A stretch of 64,000 bases of DNA from Pedobacter steynii (lineage in GTDB: Bacteria; Bacteroidota; Bacteroidia; Sphingobacteriales; Sphingobacteriaceae), in contig NZ_CP017141.1 of the NCBI RefSeq assembly GCF_001721645.1, positions 5,022,001-5,086,000 on the forward strand, read 5' to 3'. Shown in pieces: positions 1 through 7,288 of this stretch; positions within the stretch are counted from its first letter, which is position 1, and each line of letters opens with the position of its first letter. Position numbers and translations under genes: made by a program. Under the pieces are notes generated by a model that saw nothing but the letters and a program-made list of their open reading frames with translations, was not told where the DNA came from and made no database searches.

Positions 1-1
1 G

Positions 2-352
2 ATGCCCGAAGTGGCCAGGGGGATGAATAATGCCGAAAAGATAGTATGCTCCAATACCCTGCAAACTGTAGACTGGCAAAATACCCGCATAATGAGCGGT
101 GATATATTCACACAGCTGGCGGAGGTAAAAAAAACATCGGCCAGGGATATCACCATTTTAGGTAGTGGTAACCTGACTACGCAACTGGCCCAGGCTGGCT
201 TGATTGATAACTACCAGATCATGATAGACCCAATAGCTATTGGCAATGGTACTGCTATTTTTAAAGGCTTGCAGCGCGTGTTAAAGTTAAAACTAACCGA
301 TATCCAATCATTTAAAAGCGGAACGGTATTGCTAAGTTATGAGGCTGTCTAA
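2..352 (+). CDS. RibD C-terminal/dihydrofolate-reductase-like protein, 5' end outside the window
   Basis: The 116 visible residues match the C-terminal half of the bacterial RibD-C/DHFR-like reductase family. The visible core is the glycine-rich ITILGSGNLTTQL strand-turn-helix, which in this family contacts NADPH, followed by an IDNYQIMIDPIAIGNG segment typical of these small reductases, which often end close to ...VLLSYE. Family members are usually about 180 residues, so roughly a third of the gene lies upstream of base 1, and the ATG at base 2 is probably an internal methionine. Substrates of these stand-alone homologues are mostly unknown; they are not the folate-pathway DHFR. The gene lies 33 bp upstream of a VOC-family gene in the same direction, and the two may share a transcript. 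Confidence 0.8.
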   Translation: MPEVARGMNNAEKIVCSNTLQTVDWQNTRIMSGDIFTQLAEVKKTSARDITILGSGNLTTQLAQAGLIDNYQIMIDPIAIGNGTAIFKGLQRVLKLKLTDIQSFKSGTVLLSYEAV

Positions 353-385
353 ATTAATCATCAATATACTAAACACCTATTCATT

Positions 386-775
386 ATGAAAGTACAGATA
401 TGGGCCAATCTAGGCGTTAAAGATGTAGCGCGAACTGAGGCATTTTACACTAAACTGGGTTTTGAGCAAACCCCAGGACAAAAGAGTGAGGAGTTAACCA
501 GCTTTTTATTTGGCAATGATGGTTTTATGATCCACTTTTTTAAAGAGGAAAGTTTAAAAAACGGAATGAAGGGGGAGTTAGCCGATTTGAGCAAGGGAAA
601 CGAAGTTATCTTTTCTATCTCGGCTGAAACAGAGGAAGAGGTTAATGACTGGGCGGTAAAAGTGAAAGATGCGGGAGGTCATGTGTTTAGCCCGCCCGAA
701 GCCTTTCAAGGCATGTATGGTTGTGCTTTTGCCGATCCCGACGGGCATAAGTTTAACATTTTAAAATGGAAATAG
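386..775 (+). CDS. VOC-family (glyoxalase/bleomycin-resistance-fold) protein
   Basis: A complete 129-residue protein of the vicinal oxygen chelate fold. It begins with the usual ANLGVKDVARTEAFYTKLGF segment and ends with FADPDGHKFNILKW, the last strand of the second beta-alpha-beta-beta-beta module. The C-terminal glutamate/histidine metal-binding pattern of true glyoxalase I is not clear, so a specific reaction cannot be named; many small members of this type are uncharacterised lyases or resistance-like proteins. Its length is normal for a single-domain member. It follows the reductase-like gene by 33 bp on the same strand. It is cytoplasmic, as no signal peptide is visible. Confidence 0.85.
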   Translation: MKVQIWANLGVKDVARTEAFYTKLGFEQTPGQKSEELTSFLFGNDGFMIHFFKEESLKNGMKGELADLSKGNEVIFSISAETEEEVNDWAVKVKDAGGHVFSPPEAFQGMYGCAFADPDGHKFNILKWK

Positions 776-787
776 GGAGCTATGATT

Positions 788-1021
788 TCACTTCTTTCTT
801 AAGTCAGTCATGATGTAGTTGATCCATTGTTTTGGTGGTATACTTAACTTCCGGTCAGGACTGAAGCCTGTTTCATCAATTGGATGTTTATCAGTCCAAC
901 TGGATTTTGAGACTGGTATCATCAAAATGAATTCCTTGAAGGGAAGCGGGGTTGCAACTAAAAACTGATGCTCAGGCTGAAGCTTATAAGGGACTGGGTC
1001 AGCTTTATCTAACTGATCCAA
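788..1021 (-). pseudogene. Probable 3' remnant of a larger gene (possibly an S41-type peptidase)
   Basis: This 77-codon frame has only a TTG start, two codons after an in-frame TAA. The C-terminal half, about residues 31 to 77 (FILMIPVSKSSWTDKHPIDE and onward), reads like the tail of a real protein. Its IPV-strand followed by a WTDK...G-x-x-PD stretch resembles the end of some S41 processing-peptidase proteins, but that match is from memory and weak. The first 30 codons lie antisense to the regulator remnant at 943-1108, so they are unlikely to be genuine. The simplest reading is that the 5' part of the gene was deleted at around base 930-943. It could also be a small hypothetical gene. Confidence 0.4.
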
Positions 1022-1108
1022 GATTTACCGATGAATATGGTTCGTCAGATCAGGATTTTCATTTGTGAAACAATCGTTGCCTACGCGGATAGAAATCTTA
1101 GTATATGA
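943..1108 (+). pseudogene. Remnant of a TipAS-domain (MerR/TipA-type) regulator C-terminus
   Basis: Two adjacent plus-strand frames encode consecutive pieces of one domain. From 943 the first frame reads EAGLQLKTDAQ...GLGQLYLTDPRFTDEYG and stops at 1066-1068. A second frame from 1031 reads VRQIRIFICETIVAYADRNL and stops at 1106-1108. Together they match the end of the TipAS antibiotic-recognition domain (a GL-x-x-x-Y-x-x-DPRFT motif followed by a final aromatic helix), but a frameshift near 1040 and the loss of everything upstream show that the gene is dead. It sits directly ahead of the terminator at 1113-1146, which was presumably its own. The family call is from memory of the domain pattern. 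Confidence 0.5.
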
Positions 1109-1112
1109 ACTG

Positions 1113-1146
1113 TCGTGTCATTTCGTAATGAAATGACACGATTTTT
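1113..1146 (+). terminator. Rho-independent terminator (orphan)
   Basis: A perfect 11-bp stem (1114-1124 with 1130-1140, extended by a T-A pair) and a five-base loop, followed by TTTTT. The only plus-strand reading frame ending just before it is the decayed regulator fragment that stops at 1108, so the terminator appears to have outlived its gene. Confidence 0.8.
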
Positions 1147-1247
1147 ATGGTGTGATTGTAATCACACTTATTTTGTGATTTCCTTCCTTTCTGGTTTTTC
1201 TGCGTTAACCCAACTTTGTGTGATCAACACATAAACAATAATAAGCG

Positions 1248-1931
1248 ATGAAATTTTTTTTAACCGGAGCCAATGGATACATCGGGGGTTCAATAGGTAA
1301 AGTATTTGTTCATACCTCAGGGTCAAGCGTAGTAGCGGATGATGTTTTGGGTGACATTGAAAATCCCGAGATTTTTGAGGAAGCTACTTCTTTTGTACCC
1401 TTGGAGGTACGTGAACGGGGGGGAGCTATCAATCAAATGGTGATAGATGCAGGAGTTCACCGAAACGTGCGGGCTATTGTCATTGTACCCTCTATGATTT
1501 ACGGTGATAGCCTCGGATTGGATGTGGAGAGTGTTCAATTACCTCCGATATATCGAAAATCAATTGAGGTTGGTAAAGGGGTTTACCTTGGAAAAGGGAT
1601 CAACCGCTGGTCAAATGTAAATATTTCTGATGTCATCGACCTGTACCTGCTTGCTTTGGAAAATGCACCTGCAGCTAGTTACTTATATATAGAGAGCGGA
1701 GAAGAATCCTACAGGGATCTTGCGGGTTACATTAGCCATGCTTTAGGCTTTGGTGGAGAAACAGAGAGTTGGAAAGCGGAAGAGGCTTTAGCAGAAATTG
1801 GTGGGCTTGCCCGGTATGGGCTCGGGTCTAACAGTAGGGTAAAAGCGGTAAATGTACGTAAGGTACTGGGCTGGAAACCTAAGGGTGGGAGTATATTTGA
1901 ATGGATTTCATCAAATAAATATTCCAGATGA
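1248..1931 (+). CDS. NAD-dependent epimerase/dehydratase-like protein with an internal deletion
   Basis: The protein starts with a canonical Rossmann fingerprint (FLTGANGYIGGSIGK) and continues from about residue 19 with VFVHTSGSSVVADD, the catalytic-serine region of extended short-chain dehydrogenases. The later parts are intact: VPSMIYGDSLG, the NVNISDVIDLYLLALE segment, and the C-terminal GWKPKGGSIFEWI. Normal members of this family are about 290-300 residues and carry some 70 residues between these two blocks, including the second and third strands of the NAD fold. This protein is 227 residues, so an in-frame internal deletion is likely and cofactor binding is doubtful. Its stop overlaps the next start by four bases (ATGA), which suggests translational coupling with the propeller protein. 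Confidence 0.7.
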   Translation: MKFFLTGANGYIGGSIGKVFVHTSGSSVVADDVLGDIENPEIFEEATSFVPLEVRERGGAINQMVIDAGVHRNVRAIVIVPSMIYGDSLGLDVESVQLPPIYRKSIEVGKGVYLGKGINRWSNVNISDVIDLYLLALENAPAASYLYIESGEESYRDLAGYISHALGFGGETESWKAEEALAEIGGLARYGLGSNSRVKAVNVRKVLGWKPKGGSIFEWISSNKYSR

Positions 1932-3040
1932 AAAAAATACTGTTAGTGATTGTAATCAGCTTGTTTCAAGCCTTAATGTTTTCGCTTTTTGCCCAGTCAA
2001 AAGCAGCTCTGGAGGTTGTTTCTTCATTTTCTGTGGAACGTCCCAGTAATATTGCCGTTTCTCCTGAAGGGAGGGTTTTCATCACGATGAGCGCTGAGGG
2101 AGAAACCAAACATCTGGTACGAGAAATTTTGTCAGATGGAAAAGTAGTTGGTTTCCCGGATACTTCGTGGATCACGAAACCCCGGGCTGGTTCTATTAAA
2201 GGAATTAACTCAGCTATCGGTATTCAGGTTTCTGCTGATCATCTGCTTTGGGTATTGGATATGGGTAATAAGAAGACTGAACCTATACAGGGACCGAAGC
2301 TTATTGCCTGGGATATTAAGACCCGTAAACTGGTTCATATATATCCTTTGCCAGACGCGGTACTACGCCCAACATCTTTTCTCCAGGATTTCGTCATTGA
2401 CGAAAAGCGACAGATAGCTATACTTGCAGATATGACTATGGCTGGGATGGTGTTGCCGGCATTTCCTGCTTTTGTGGTTATTGATCTGAAAACAGGTTAT
2501 AGTAGAAGAGTACTGGAAAATCATTCCTCCTTTCAGCCGGTTGATGAATCCCTGGTCGTTAACGGCCGGCCTGTCAGCCACCGTTATCCTGATGGAAGAG
2601 AATACCATCCGAAATATCCGCTCAATCCGATTTCTATTGATCAGGAAATGAATTGGGTTTATTTCGGCGCTTTAGGAGGGAATAAGATCTACCGCATTTC
2701 TGCAGCTGCAATTGCTGACGAAGTGCTGACTCATGAAGAACTGGGGGCAAAAATAGAATATTATGCTGCTAAGCCTAAATCAGATGGTTTTAAGGTCGGG
2801 AGCAAAGGAGAAATCTATGTAACAGATGTTGAACACAATTCAATTGGGATTGTAAGTCCGGTCGGGTATAGGGTTCTTATCAAAGACAAAGTACTGCTTT
2901 CATGGCCGGATGGCCTGGCGTTAGCGCCAGACGGGTACTTGTATATTGTGGCGGATCAACTGCACAACAAACCCTATTGGAACAATAATCAGAATGTGAG
3001 CAAGCCTCCATACTATGTGCTGCGTATTAGAATAAAATAA
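1928..3040 (+). CDS. Secreted major royal jelly/yellow-family beta-propeller protein
   Basis: A 370-residue protein with an N-terminal signal peptide (MKKILLVIVISLFQALMFSL followed by a cleavage-like AQS). It carries the royal-jelly/yellow propeller signature: RPSNIAVSPEGRVFITMS near the start, a W-x-LDMGN segment around residue 110, and WPDGLALAPDGYLYIVADQL near the end. Bacterial members are often labelled L-dopachrome tautomerase-related or gluconolactonase-like, but the substrate is generally unknown. It is expected in the periplasm. The gene overlaps the truncated epimerase by ATGA and converges on the DeoR-type gene 34 bp downstream, with no clear terminator between them. Confidence 0.8.
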   Translation: MKKILLVIVISLFQALMFSLFAQSKAALEVVSSFSVERPSNIAVSPEGRVFITMSAEGETKHLVREILSDGKVVGFPDTSWITKPRAGSIKGINSAIGIQVSADHLLWVLDMGNKKTEPIQGPKLIAWDIKTRKLVHIYPLPDAVLRPTSFLQDFVIDEKRQIAILADMTMAGMVLPAFPAFVVIDLKTGYSRRVLENHSSFQPVDESLVVNGRPVSHRYPDGREYHPKYPLNPISIDQEMNWVYFGALGGNKIYRISAAAIADEVLTHEELGAKIEYYAAKPKSDGFKVGSKGEIYVTDVEHNSIGIVSPVGYRVLIKDKVLLSWPDGLALAPDGYLYIVADQLHNKPYWNNNQNVSKPPYYVLRIRIK

Positions 3041-3074
3041 TATGAGCAATAACAGCAACTCAGTTACAATCGAC

Positions 3075-3824
3075 TTAAAGCAGTTTTAAGTTGTCATTTC
3101 TGTAATTAGCAAGTAGCGGGCTTTCCGGGGATAATTCCGTAATCAGGTAATTGATGTGATTAGGCTCACAGATTCTTATCCTTTGTGCGGTATTCAATTT
3201 TTCGGAAATGCTTAATACTGCAGTTTTTTTTGAAGACCGGATGCAGGCTTTTTTTACCTGAACGATATCCCAATCCATATCCGTCAGGCCTTCCTCAGAA
3301 GAAAAAGCATTTGCTCCTAAAAGACATAGGTCCACTTTAATATCTATCAGTTGATTAATTACACTAGCACCAACATGCAGGTTTGCATTTTTATTTAATT
3401 TACCTCCGATAGTGATGACTTCAAGATTACTATGGTCGGACAAAGTAATCGCTACCTGTGGGCTTATGGTGAAGAAGGTCACCCTTAGGTTCTCGGGGAT
3501 CATTTTAGCCAATTCTAATATGGTTGTTCCACCTTCTGTAAGAATAACCATTTCGTTCTTTATGAGCTTCAGCGTTTTTTCTGCAATCTTTTTCTTCTCA
3601 TTTAACGCATAAACTTCATTTTGCGCATTGAAAGGCGATACAAAGGATTTGCTTGCGGCTCCTCCGTGTACTTTTAATAGCATGCCTGTTTCAGCAAGCT
3701 CTTTCAGATCACGCCTCACGGTATCATCGGAAATGTTTAATAACGTACTTAAGTCGGTTGATAAAACCTTATTGTGGAGGTTTATCTCTCTCATTATCAG
3801 TTTGTGTCTGTCTTCTTTACGCAT
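3075..3824 (-). CDS. DeoR/GlpR-family transcriptional regulator
   Basis: The 249 residues give a standard DeoR architecture. An N-terminal winged helix-turn-helix (about 1-58; LSTLLNISDDTVRRDLKELA is the recognition segment, followed by KVHGGA) precedes a DeoR C-terminal sensor domain of the sugar-phosphate isomerase fold, with the usual TEGGTTILELAKMIP and LLGANAFSSEEGLTD motifs. Members sense phosphorylated sugars. The gene is divergent from the large SusC-led locus, so it is the best candidate for its local regulator, with an amino-sugar phosphate as a plausible ligand (inference). The shared upstream region contains repeated ATGCG/CGCAT motifs that could be its operators, including copies next to its own start, which would allow autoregulation. 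Confidence 0.9.
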   Translation of the reverse strand: MRKEDRHKLIMREINLHNKVLSTDLSTLLNISDDTVRRDLKELAETGMLLKVHGGAASKSFVSPFNAQNEVYALNEKKKIAEKTLKLIKNEMVILTEGGTTILELAKMIPENLRVTFFTISPQVAITLSDHSNLEVITIGGKLNKNANLHVGASVINQLIDIKVDLCLLGANAFSSEEGLTDMDWDIVQVKKACIRSSKKTAVLSISEKLNTAQRIRICEPNHINYLITELSPESPLLANYRNDNLKLL

Positions 3825-3831
3825 ATGAGAT

Positions 3832-4109
3832 CGTTTTTGCGGTTTAATGCTTTATTTGGGATGATTAAATGCAGTAAATTTAGCTTATTCCCGCATATTT
3901 TATACAATGTTTTTAAATAAAGTTATAACTGTGCATTTTTTATGCGGTTTTGTGAGTCTTGGTTTTTGAGGTCAGTTTTGATGCCTGTTTATGCGAAATT
4001 GACTTGTCTAGTGCTTTTAGTGGCTGTTTTTTAATAAATATATTTTTTTTTAAAAAAAGCTTGGATGCTATTATATTGCGGTTATATTTGTGTTATAAAA
4101 CGCATAAAA
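3832..4109. promoter_or_regulatory. Cluster of TTTATGCG-like repeats, candidate DeoR operators
   Basis: The 381-bp gap between the DeoR gene and SusC contains no convincing gene. It has several copies of one short motif: TTTTATGCGG at 3938-3947, TTTATGCGA at 3988-3996, the inverted form CGCATAAAA at 4101-4109, and weaker copies CCGCATA at 3891-3897 and TTTTTGCGG near 3834-3842. The inverted copy sits about ten bases after the -7 element of the SusC promoter, a position suited to repression. The assignment to the adjacent DeoR protein is inference from position and repetition. Confidence 0.45.
4061..4090 (+). promoter_or_regulatory. Bacteroidota-type promoter of the SusC-led operon
   Basis: A TTG at 4061-4063 lies 19 bp ahead of TATATTTG at 4083-4090, a full match to the TAnnTTTG -7 element known from Bacteroides and Flavobacterium. 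Transcription would begin near 4096, leaving a leader of about 110 bases before the SusC start at 4206. Confidence 0.65.
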
Positions 4110-4205
4110 ATCGCAAATAAGTGTTTTTACACTGATTGTTGGGGTTGTAAGGTGGTTGTGCTGCCTGTTTGCGTTTTTGATTTGCTAACCAATCAACCAA
4201 ACCAT

Positions 4206-7200
4206 ATGTATAAAATTCTACAATTTATGTTTTTGCTGTTATTTATAACAGAAACAAAAGCGAGGGACTTCTCTCTTTATCCAGATGTAAAGAGCGGGGT
4301 GATAAAAAGCGATATACTGGTAAGTGGTAAGGTCGTGGATGAAAATAATGATCCATTGCCTGGTGTTTCAGTGAAGATTAAAGGAACAGGAATCGGGGTG
4401 GTTACTGGTACTAATGGGGAGTTTTCGATAAAAGTCAGGACTGAAAAAGATTCTATTCAGTTCTTCTTTATTGGTTACAGATCTCAGACCATCAGTGGCA
4501 ACATTAAAACTTTTACAATCATCCGGCTTTTACCGGACGACAATAAAGATTTGAACGAGGTTGCTATAATTGGTTATGGAACTCAGAAAAAGGTCTCAGT
4601 TACCGCCTCATTGTCTACAATTTCTGTGAAAGAGTTAGAGCGGGTTTCTACTCCCTCCTTAACTAATGCTATTGCAGGCAAGTTGCCGGGGATAATTACC
4701 AGGCAGGAAAGTGGAGAGCCGGGAGGTGACGCGGCTCAGGTATACATCAGAGGCTTATCTACTTTCGGAAGCAACGGACCTCTGGTGCTTATCGATGGGG
4801 TGGAGCGAAATATGAATGTGATCAATGCGCAGGAGATTGAAAGCTTTACGATTTTAAAAGATGCTTCGGCAACTGCCATCTATGGGGTTCGTGGAGCAAA
4901 TGGTGTAATACTAATCAATACAAAACGAGGTGAGCTTGGAAAACCTCGTGTTACTTACAGATCAGAAGCGGCGGCTTTAAAAGCTTTACGACTTCCGGAG
5001 TATATTAATGGTGGTCAGTATGCTTCTTTAATGAATGAAGCATTGGTGAATGCAAATCAGTCGCCAAGGTGGAGTGAGGAGGAGATTAAGAAATTCAATG
5101 ATGGTTCTGATCCTTATTTATACCCCAATTCTAACTGGACCGATGCCGTGCTGAAGCGGGATACCTGGCAGACCATTAATAACCTTAGTGTAACCGGAGG
5201 TACAGAAATCATTAAATATTATACGAACGTGGGCTTCACACTCCAGGACGGACTATACAAGCAGGATGCGGCAAACAAGTTTAATACCAACGCGAATATT
5301 AAGCGATATAATTTTCGGAGCAACGTAGATCTTAACCTGTCGAAAAGTCTGACCATGCAACTGAGCCTGGGTGGAATCATTCAGAACGGGAATTATCCGG
5401 GTTTTGGGGCGGGAGATATATTTCAATCTTTAAAAGTGGTATCTCCAATAGCTTTTCCTGTAACCAATCCTGATGGTAGCCCTGGCGGGGCGCAGACCTA
5501 TATCGGCTGGAATCCATGGGGCAGGGTAACGCAATCCGGATATTTAACACAGGATAGAAGTACTTTGCAGGGAACTTTTGGAGCCACCTGGGATTTGTCT
5601 TCTTTTACCACCAAGGGCTTGTCGGTCAGGGGGATGTTTTCTTATGACCGTATTGCACAAACCAATAACGGAAGGTCTAAACAATTTGAAGTTAAAAGAT
5701 ATTTGGGCAAAGATCCGGTAACTGGCGAAGATTTATATAGCGCAGCCTTTAGGGAAGAACAACCTTTGGCCTATTCTTTCTCCAATGCGAGCGACCGTGC
5801 CATATATAGTGAGCTGCAGCTGAATTACAACCGCAGTTTTGGAAAACACGAGGTGACTTCTATGTTGCTGTTTAATCAGCGGGATTTTGTAAGCCTTACC
5901 GCAAGTTCCTCGATATTGAACATTCCTTATCGCAGACAGGGGCTGGCGGGCCGTACTACTTATGGCTTTGACAACCGCTACTTTGCCGAAATTAATTTTG
6001 GTTACAATGGTTCCGAAAATTTCCCGGCAGGAAAAAGATATGGATTCTTTCCATCGTTCTCTGCCGGCTGGGTCGTATCTAACGAAGGTTTCTGGAAAGT
6101 TCCTGCAATTTCTACTTTAAAATTTCGCGCATCTCATGGAAAGGTTGGGAATGATCAGATCGGACAGCGGTTTTTATTCCTGAGCACTATTAGAACAAAT
6201 GGTCAGTCTTATGCTTTTGGTCCCGGGCAGGAGGTATTATATGGTATGGAGGAGAATGCAATCGGAAATGAGAATGTAACCTGGGAAACCGCTCAAAAAA
6301 GCAATATAGGGCTTGATCTTGGGCTTTTTAAAGATCATTTGACACTTCAGGTAGATGTGTACAGTGAAAGGCGTAAAGATATTTTATTGCAAAGGAATAC
6401 CGTTCCGGCAATAGCCGGCTTTTTTCCATGGTCTATTCCATTTGCAAACCTTGGTAAGGTAAATAATAAAGGTATTGATGGTTTGCTGGAGGTTAAACAC
6501 ACCACCTCCGGAGGCTTTTTCTATTCTGTAAGAGGGAATTTTACGTATGCCAGAAATAAAGTAATTGAAAATGATGAAGCAGCAAAACGATTCTCTTATC
6601 TGAGTGGAAAAGGTTTGCGCCTGGGTCAGTCTTTTGCATTTGTAGCTGATGGATTTTTCCAGAGTGAGGCTGAAATAGAAACAAGTCCCTTGCAAACTTT
6701 CTCTAACGTTCGTGTTGGAGACGTAAAATATAAAGACATCAATGGAGACGGGCTGATTGATTCTTTTGACCAGATCCCGGTAGGGTATCCTAGATTGCCT
6801 GAAATATCATTTGGTTTTGGAGGAACGGTATCCTTTAAAGGTTTTGATGCCAGTTTGTACTTCACAGGGGCGGCGCATACCAGTGTTTTTTTAAGTGGGT
6901 TTTCAATGTGGCCATTTTACGATGGACTGGGTGTGAATAATGTATTAACGGAATATTACAACAATAGGTGGACACCTTCAAATCCTAATGCACTTTATCC
7001 TGCTATAGATGTCGGTAATAATCCCAATAACTATGTCAATTCTACATTATGGATGCGTAATGGGAATTACCTGAGGTTAAGGAATGCTGAAGTGGGTTAC
7101 ACATTACCTAAAAGAGTGAGTAACAGGTTTGGCATTAGTAACCTCCGTTTTTTTGTAAACGCAGTTAATCTGGTTACCTGGGATCATATAAAAATCATCG

Positions 7201-7280
7201 ATCCTGAATCTAATGATGGAACAGGTGGCTATCCTTTACAGAGATCTCTGAATGCCGGTTTACAGATTGATTTTAAATAA
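4206..7280 (+). CDS. SusC/RagA-type TonB-dependent outer-membrane glycan transporter
   Basis: A 1024-residue protein with a signal peptide (MYKILQFMFLLLFITETKA). It has a carboxypeptidase-regulatory-like domain (about 37-110, VSGKVVDENNDPLPGVSVKI), a plug domain with VAIIGYGTQKK and YIRGLSTFGSNGPLVLIDG, and a 22-strand beta-barrel ending in GLQIDFK. It imports oligosaccharides with TonB energy and pairs with the SusD encoded 8 bp downstream. An in-frame ATG exists at 4065, but it lies inside the promoter (4061-4090) and would place 47 unlikely residues ahead of the signal peptide, so I chose 4206. It is the first gene of the locus read away from the DeoR regulator. Confidence 0.95.
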   Translation: MYKILQFMFLLLFITETKARDFSLYPDVKSGVIKSDILVSGKVVDENNDPLPGVSVKIKGTGIGVVTGTNGEFSIKVRTEKDSIQFFFIGYRSQTISGNIKTFTIIRLLPDDNKDLNEVAIIGYGTQKKVSVTASLSTISVKELERVSTPSLTNAIAGKLPGIITRQESGEPGGDAAQVYIRGLSTFGSNGPLVLIDGVERNMNVINAQEIESFTILKDASATAIYGVRGANGVILINTKRGELGKPRVTYRSEAAALKALRLPEYINGGQYASLMNEALVNANQSPRWSEEEIKKFNDGSDPYLYPNSNWTDAVLKRDTWQTINNLSVTGGTEIIKYYTNVGFTLQDGLYKQDAANKFNTNANIKRYNFRSNVDLNLSKSLTMQLSLGGIIQNGNYPGFGAGDIFQSLKVVSPIAFPVTNPDGSPGGAQTYIGWNPWGRVTQSGYLTQDRSTLQGTFGATWDLSSFTTKGLSVRGMFSYDRIAQTNNGRSKQFEVKRYLGKDPVTGEDLYSAAFREEQPLAYSFSNASDRAIYSELQLNYNRSFGKHEVTSMLLFNQRDFVSLTASSSILNIPYRRQGLAGRTTYGFDNRYFAEINFGYNGSENFPAGKRYGFFPSFSAGWVVSNEGFWKVPAISTLKFRASHGKVGNDQIGQRFLFLSTIRTNGQSYAFGPGQEVLYGMEENAIGNENVTWETAQKSNIGLDLGLFKDHLTLQVDVYSERRKDILLQRNTVPAIAGFFPWSIPFANLGKVNNKGIDGLLEVKHTTSGGFFYSVRGNFTYARNKVIENDEAAKRFSYLSGKGLRLGQSFAFVADGFFQSEAEIETSPLQTFSNVRVGDVKYKDINGDGLIDSFDQIPVGYPRLPEISFGFGGTVSFKGFDASLYFTGAAHTSVFLSGFSMWPFYDGLGVNNVLTEYYNNRWTPSNPNALYPAIDVGNNPNNYVNSTLWMRNGNYLRLRNAEVGYTLPKRVSNRFGISNLRFFVNAVNLVTWDHIKIIDPESNDGTGGYPLQRSLNAGLQIDFK

Positions 7281-7288
7281 AACTGAAC

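Noticed and set aside
4065..4205. In-frame 47-codon extension of the first SusC gene
   Set aside because: It begins inside the -33/-7 promoter and adds cysteine-rich residues ahead of a normal signal peptide.
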